Of a DNA stretch of 36,231 bases, positions 32,265-36,231 are shown one piece after another (within the stretch, counting starts at the first letter, position 1; each line of letters begins with the position of its first letter). A model generated the notes under the pieces. The model was not told the DNA's origin, searched no databases, and saw only the letters and a program-made list of their open reading frames with translations. A program made the translations under genes and the position numbers. Source of the stretch: Gammaproteobacteria bacterium (lineage in GTDB: Bacteria > Pseudomonadota > Gammaproteobacteria > SZUA-21); assembly GCA_003233345.1 (NCBI GenBank), contig QILK01000142.1:1-36231 (forward strand), read 5' to 3'.

Positions 32265-33368
32265 ATGTCCGTAATGACTGTAAACGCTGGAAGTTCTTCG
32301 CTACGTCTTGATCTTTTTAATATACAAGACGGTGATTCACTGTTGGTCATCGATTCACAACATATAGTCGCCCCTGCAAAATTTTCCGACTGTGTGCAAA
32401 ATTTCTTACAGAAAAATCACGATGGTGTGGACGTTATAGTGCACCGTATAGTACACGGTGGTAATAAAATTACCCGGTCGCAAGTGATCGATCAAGCGTT
32501 AGAGACCGAATTGGAAAAACTGTCAACCCTGGCCCCACTGCACAATCCAGTCGCACTGGAACTGATCCGGGTATGTCGCCGTCTATGCAACGACGACGTG
32601 GTTCAGATTGTCGTACCTGATACTGCATTTTTTTCCACGCTTCCGGATGTCGCCAAATACTATGCGTTACCACAAACGCTATGTGATCAATACGATATTC
32701 GCCGCTACGGATTTCATGGAATTGCTCATCAGGCTATGTTACGAACCTGGTTTGCAATGCGGGCAGACAATAAAGTTGGTAAACGGGTTATTTCAATCCA
32801 GCTCGGCGCAGGATGTTCGATAACCGCAAGCCGCAACCAGAAACCGGTCGATACTTCGATGGGGTTTACCCCTCTGGAAGGACTGGTGATGGCGACGCGA
32901 TGCGGTGATGTAGATGCCGGTGTAATACTTTATTTACAGCAACAAATGCAATGCTCAATCGACGATTTGCAACGGATACTCAACAATGAAAGTGGCTTAC
33001 TAGGCCTGTCGGAAGAAAGCGCAGACACACGTCAATTGCTACTCAGTAAAAATTCATCGGCAACACTGGCTATCGATCTCTATTGTTACCGAATCAAGAA
33101 ATATGTCGGTGCCTACCTGGCAGTATTGGGTGGTGTTGACGCAATTTTATTTGGTGGTGGCGCAGGCGAGAACAGCTGGGAATTACGCGCGAAAATTCTT
33201 AATGGCCTGGAATGGATGGGGATAAAACTGAACTCCAAACTGAATCAGGCTGTTAGCGATAAAAAACGATATATCAGTACCAGTGATAGCATCGCCATCT
33301 GTGTTATACCCGTCGACGAAAGTCGGGAAATGGTTCGCGAGGCTCTATCCAATTTAGCGATTTTTTAA
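32265..33368 (+). CDS. ackA: Acetate kinase
   Basis: Converts acetyl phosphate and ADP to acetate and ATP. Family signatures are present: NAGSSSLR at residues 7-14, [10 protein letters not shown] (usual form RYGFHGTSH) and [21 protein letters not shown]. The phosphate-binding loop, normally HLGNGAS, reads QLGAGCS here, so two usual residues are changed. Length is 367 aa against about 400 for classical enzymes. The glycine-rich [10 protein letters not shown] near the C-terminus is normal. It is sandwiched between phosphorylase and phosphoketolase, so it should use the acetyl phosphate the latter makes. Confidence 0.9.
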   Translation: MSVMTVNAGSSSLRLDLFNIQDGDSLLVIDSQHIVAPAKFSDCVQNFLQKNHDGVDVIVHRIVHGGNKITRSQVIDQALETELEKLSTLAPLHNPVALELIRVCRRLCNDDVVQIVVPDTAFFSTLPDVAKYYALPQTLCDQYDIRRYGFHGIAHQAMLRTWFAMRADNKVGKRVISIQLGAGCSITASRNQKPVDTSMGFTPLEGLVMATRCGDVDAGVILYLQQQMQCSIDDLQRILNNESGLLGLSEESADTRQLLLSKNSSATLAIDLYCYRIKKYVGAYLAVLGGVDAILFGGGAGENSWELRAKILNGLEWMGIKLNSKLNQAVSDKKRYISTSDSIAICVIPVDESREMVREALSNLAIF

Positions 33369-33391
33369 TTCTTAACGATAAGGAGAATAAC

Positions 33392-35785
33392 ATGGAAAAC
33401 CAAATGTGTACTCCCACAGTAGAAAGCAGCCCGTTATCGGCTAAAGAAGTATCGGCTATCAACGCTTATTGGCGTGCAGCAAACTATCTTTCTGTTGGCC
33501 AGATTTATCTACGTGATAATCCACTGTTACGCGAACCGCTGACACCCGAACATATCAAACCAAGATTACTGGGGCACTGGGGCACCACACCAGGACTGAA
33601 TTTTATCTATGTACATATGAACCGGGTCATTAAAAAATACAACCTCAATAGCCTGTATATTGCCGGACCAGGACATGGTGGCCCAGGGGTTGTTGCCAAT
33701 ACGTACCTGGAAGGTACTTATAGCGAATTCTATCCTGACATCTCTGAAGATACGGAGGGAATGAAAAAATTGTTTAAACAGTTTTCATTTCCAGGCGGCA
33801 TTCCAAGTCATGTTGCACCGGAAACACCAGGATCGATACACGAAGGTGGTGAATTAGGCTATTCCCTGTCTCATGCCTTTGGCGCTGTCTTTGATAATCC
33901 CGATTTAATCGCCTGCTGCGTGGTCGGAGACGGTGAAGCTGAAACCGGGCCACTGGCGACAGCATGGCACTCGAACAAATTTCTTAATCCTGTCAATGAT
34001 GGTGCTGTATTGCCAATATTGCACCTAAACGGATATAAAATTGCAAATCCGACGATACTGGCACGCATCAGCCAGCAAGAACTTACCAATCTTTTTAAGG
34101 GCTATGGTTACAAGCCCTATCTTGTTGAGGGCTCAGACCCAAACCAGTTGCATCAGATCATGGCGGAAAAAATGGATTCGGCCATTATCGATATCCATAA
34201 AATCCAAAAACAGGCAAGATCCGTCGGTGTAAAGACCCGGGCAAACTGGCCAATGATCATACTGCGAACACCAAAAGGATGGACAGGACCCAAAGTGGTC
34301 GATGGAAAAAAGGCAGAAGGATTCTTCCGTTCACATCAAGTCCCGCTTGCCGGAATAGCCAATAACCCAAAGCACCTGCAACAACTGGAATCGTGGCTGA
34401 AAAGTTATCGGCCCGATGAGCTTTTCGATAAACAGGGCCATCTTATAAAAGAATTATCCGCGTTGGCTCCCAAGGGACATTATCGTATGGGTGCCAACCC
34501 GCATGCAAATGGCGGGCAGTTGCTAAAGCCGCTAACAATGCCTGACTATCGCCAATACGCCGTTTCCTTATCAGCGCCGGGTGCGGTTAATGCTGAATCT
34601 ACCCGGGTTATGGGTAAATTTCTACGCGATGTAATGAAATTAAATAAAAATTCGCGTAACTTTCGCGTTATGGGACCGGATGAAACCGCATCTAACAGAC
34701 TGGATGCGCTTTTTGAAGTAACCAACCGCACCTGGATGGCAAAAACACTTCCAGAAGACGAGCACCTCGCCGTCGATGGCAGGGTCATGGAAATTTTAAG
34801 CGAACACACTTGTCAGGGCTGGCTAGAAGGGTATCTGCTTACCGGGCGGCATGGTTTATTTTCCTGTTATGAAGCCTTTATTCATTTAATCGACTCTATG
34901 TTTAACCAGCACGCCAAATGGCTTAAGGTCACCAGTAAAGAAATCCCATGGCGACGGCCGATCGCATCTCTGAATTATTTGCTGACCTCACATGTCTGGC
35001 GTCAGGACCACAACGGTTTTTCACATCAGGACCCTGGTTTTATCGATCATGTTGTCAATAAAAAAGCCGATATCATTCGCGTCTATCTACCGCCTGATGC
35101 CAATTGCCTGTTGTGCGTTACCGATAAATGCTTGCGCAGTCGGAATCTGGTCAATGTTATTGTTGCCGGGAAACAGCTTCAACCTCAATGGCTACCCATG
35201 GATGCAGCGATTAAACACTGTACTTCGGGAATCGGTATCTGGGAATGGGCAAGTAATGACCGTGGAGAAGAGCCAGACGTTATCATGGCTTGTGCCGGCG
35301 ATACACCCACGATTGAGACTCTCGCGGCAGTCGATTTATTACGGCAAACAATACCTGATCTAAAAATTAGGGTGATTAATGTTATGGATTTAATGACGCT
35401 GCAACCCAAGGAAGAACACCCTCATGGATTAAATGACAATGAATTTGACAACCTGTTCACTAAAAACAAACCTATCATATTTGCCTACCATGGTTACCCC
35501 TGGTTAATTCACCGCCTGACTTACAGACGCACTAACCATAAAAATATGCATGTTCGTGGCTACAAGGAAGAAGGTACCACCACAACACCGTTTGATATGG
35601 TGGTCAGGAATGAGCTAGACCGTTTTCACTTGGTAATGGATGTCATTAACAGAGTCGAAAACCTTGGCTGCAAAGCTTCACACATAACACAATTAATGCG
35701 CGATAGATTAATTGATCATCAGCACTATATCGTCGAGCATGGGGAGGATATGCCTTTGATCAGTGAGTGGAAATGGCCAAGTTAG
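33392..35785 (+). CDS. xfp: Phosphoketolase (Xfp)
   Basis: Thiamine-diphosphate enzyme that splits xylulose-5-phosphate and/or fructose-6-phosphate with phosphate to give acetyl phosphate plus glyceraldehyde-3-phosphate or erythrose-4-phosphate. At 797 aa it has normal length. Signatures include GPGHGGPG (92-99), [20 protein letters not shown], and the ThDP/Mg site GDGEAETG (179-186) continuing to ATAWHSNKF. The C-terminal domain has [13 protein letters not shown] and [18 protein letters not shown] strong AAGGAGAA precedes the ATG, 23 bp after ackA. Together the three genes make an ATP-yielding glycogen-to-acetate route. Substrate preference cannot be read from the sequence. Confidence 0.95.
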   Translation: MENQMCTPTVESSPLSAKEVSAINAYWRAANYLSVGQIYLRDNPLLREPLTPEHIKPRLLGHWGTTPGLNFIYVHMNRVIKKYNLNSLYIAGPGHGGPGVVANTYLEGTYSEFYPDISEDTEGMKKLFKQFSFPGGIPSHVAPETPGSIHEGGELGYSLSHAFGAVFDNPDLIACCVVGDGEAETGPLATAWHSNKFLNPVNDGAVLPILHLNGYKIANPTILARISQQELTNLFKGYGYKPYLVEGSDPNQLHQIMAEKMDSAIIDIHKIQKQARSVGVKTRANWPMIILRTPKGWTGPKVVDGKKAEGFFRSHQVPLAGIANNPKHLQQLESWLKSYRPDELFDKQGHLIKELSALAPKGHYRMGANPHANGGQLLKPLTMPDYRQYAVSLSAPGAVNAESTRVMGKFLRDVMKLNKNSRNFRVMGPDETASNRLDALFEVTNRTWMAKTLPEDEHLAVDGRVMEILSEHTCQGWLEGYLLTGRHGLFSCYEAFIHLIDSMFNQHAKWLKVTSKEIPWRRPIASLNYLLTSHVWRQDHNGFSHQDPGFIDHVVNKKADIIRVYLPPDANCLLCVTDKCLRSRNLVNVIVAGKQLQPQWLPMDAAIKHCTSGIGIWEWASNDRGEEPDVIMACAGDTPTIETLAAVDLLRQTIPDLKIRVINVMDLMTLQPKEEHPHGLNDNEFDNLFTKNKPIIFAYHGYPWLIHRLTYRRTNHKNMHVRGYKEEGTTTTPFDMVVRNELDRFHLVMDVINRVENLGCKASHITQLMRDRLIDHQHYIVEHGEDMPLISEWKWPS

Positions 35786-35818
35786 AAACACGTGTTGGTC
35801 TTTTTCAGGAGACAAGTC

Positions 35819-36231
35819 ATGAATAACGAAAACATAAATCTAAAAAGACGACGGTTCTTAACTGCAACCACATCGGTCGTTGGTGCCATTGGAGCCGGGG
35901 CGGGAGCCTTTATTATTTTCAATTACATGTCAATCTCGGAAAAGGACAAGGCACAAGGTGCCTCGATTGAAGTCGACATCAGTAAGTTGCCGCTCGGCAG
36001 ACTACTGGTTGTCGAATGGCGAAACCAGCCAGTCTGGATTTTGAAACGGACGCCAGAAGTAATCAAAGCGATTGATGCAGTCAACGAAGATCGACTACGT
36101 GATCCAAACTCCGAAGTCACTGAACAACAGCCAGATTATGCTAAAAATAAATATCGCTCACAAATAAAAAACATCATGGTGGTTATTGGTCTATGCACAC
36201 ACCTGGGATGCTCCCCGCGTGAAGAACAAGC
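35819..36231 (+). CDS. petA: Ubiquinol-cytochrome c reductase iron-sulfur (Rieske) subunit, 3'-truncated by the window
   Basis: The first 137 residues of the Rieske protein of the cytochrome bc1 complex, which passes electrons from ubiquinol to cytochrome c1. It has a twin-arginine signal-anchor (KRRRFLT near residues 9-15), a single membrane helix (about 18-34) and the first cluster-binding box, CTHLGC (Cys126, His128, Cys131). The second box lies beyond the window. The ribosome binding site CAGGAGA suits the ATG at 35819. It begins 33 bp after the phosphoketolase stop but is functionally a new respiratory gene set, presumably petABC. Confidence 0.95.
   Translation, partial: MNNENINLKRRRFLTATTSVVGAIGAGAGAFIIFNYMSISEKDKAQGASIEVDISKLPLGRLLVVEWRNQPVWILKRTPEVIKAIDAVNEDRLRDPNSEVTEQQPDYAKNKYRSQIKNIMVVIGLCTHLGCSPREEQ

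Overview
The window looks like a chromosomal stretch of a Gram-negative proteobacterium, most likely a gammaproteobacterium of moderate-to-low GC. The supporting genes are an O-antigen ligase, two complete RND efflux systems with TolC-type outer-membrane channels, Tat-exported enzymes and a bc1-complex Rieske protein. The genus cannot be named from sequence alone. No rRNA, tRNA, CRISPR array, transposase or integrase was seen.

Layout. (1) 1-2282: the end of a surface-polysaccharide locus (O-antigen ligase, membrane-anchored M28 peptidase), closed by a palindromic REP/MITE-like element at 2289-2404. (2) 2425-4440, minus strand: a His-rich exported mini-protein and a Tat-exported multicopper oxidase. 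(3) 4818-12406, plus strand: a copper/silver operon made of a Cys-rich exported protein, CusC-, CusB- and CusA-like proteins and a short CDF transporter. (4) 12651-19553: a zinc/cobalt/cadmium-type operon made of a CzcI-like His-rich protein, CzcC, two tiny metal-binding exported proteins, CzcB and CzcA. (5) 19677-22487: a His-repeat mini-protein, Ada (minus strand) and a TauE/SafE permease. (6) 22599-27365: YHS protein, DUF5676 membrane protein, PilZ protein, MFS transporter and a Cu+ P1B-ATPase. (7) 27472-30227: an isoprenylcysteine-methyltransferase-like membrane protein, an FAD oxidoreductase and a patatin lipase. (8) 30521-35785: glucan phosphorylase, acetate kinase and phosphoketolase. 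(9) From 35819: the start of petA (Rieske protein), cut by the window edge.

How the genes fit together. Cytosolic Cu(I) would be pumped out by the P1B-ATPase, oxidised in the periplasm by the multicopper oxidase and expelled across the outer membrane by CusCBA. The CusA-like pump keeps all three Cu(I)-binding methionines, while the CzcA-like pump lacks them, so the two RND systems divide the metals. Six small exported proteins rich in Cys (copper side) or His (zinc side) are interleaved with the pumps and could act as periplasmic metal buffers. One of them is a partial tandem duplication of the czcB 5' end. No metal-sensing regulator lies in the window, but several sites look like regulator targets: a MerR-type promoter before the YHS gene, an ArsR/SmtB-type operator before the czc operon, and an 11-bp phased repeat typical of OmpR/PhoB response regulators beside the minus-strand His-rich gene. 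Region 8 would convert glycogen to sugar phosphate, then acetyl phosphate, then acetate plus ATP. It is preceded by an FNR/ANR-like site placed at -41.5 from a predicted start, which suggests induction at low oxygen.
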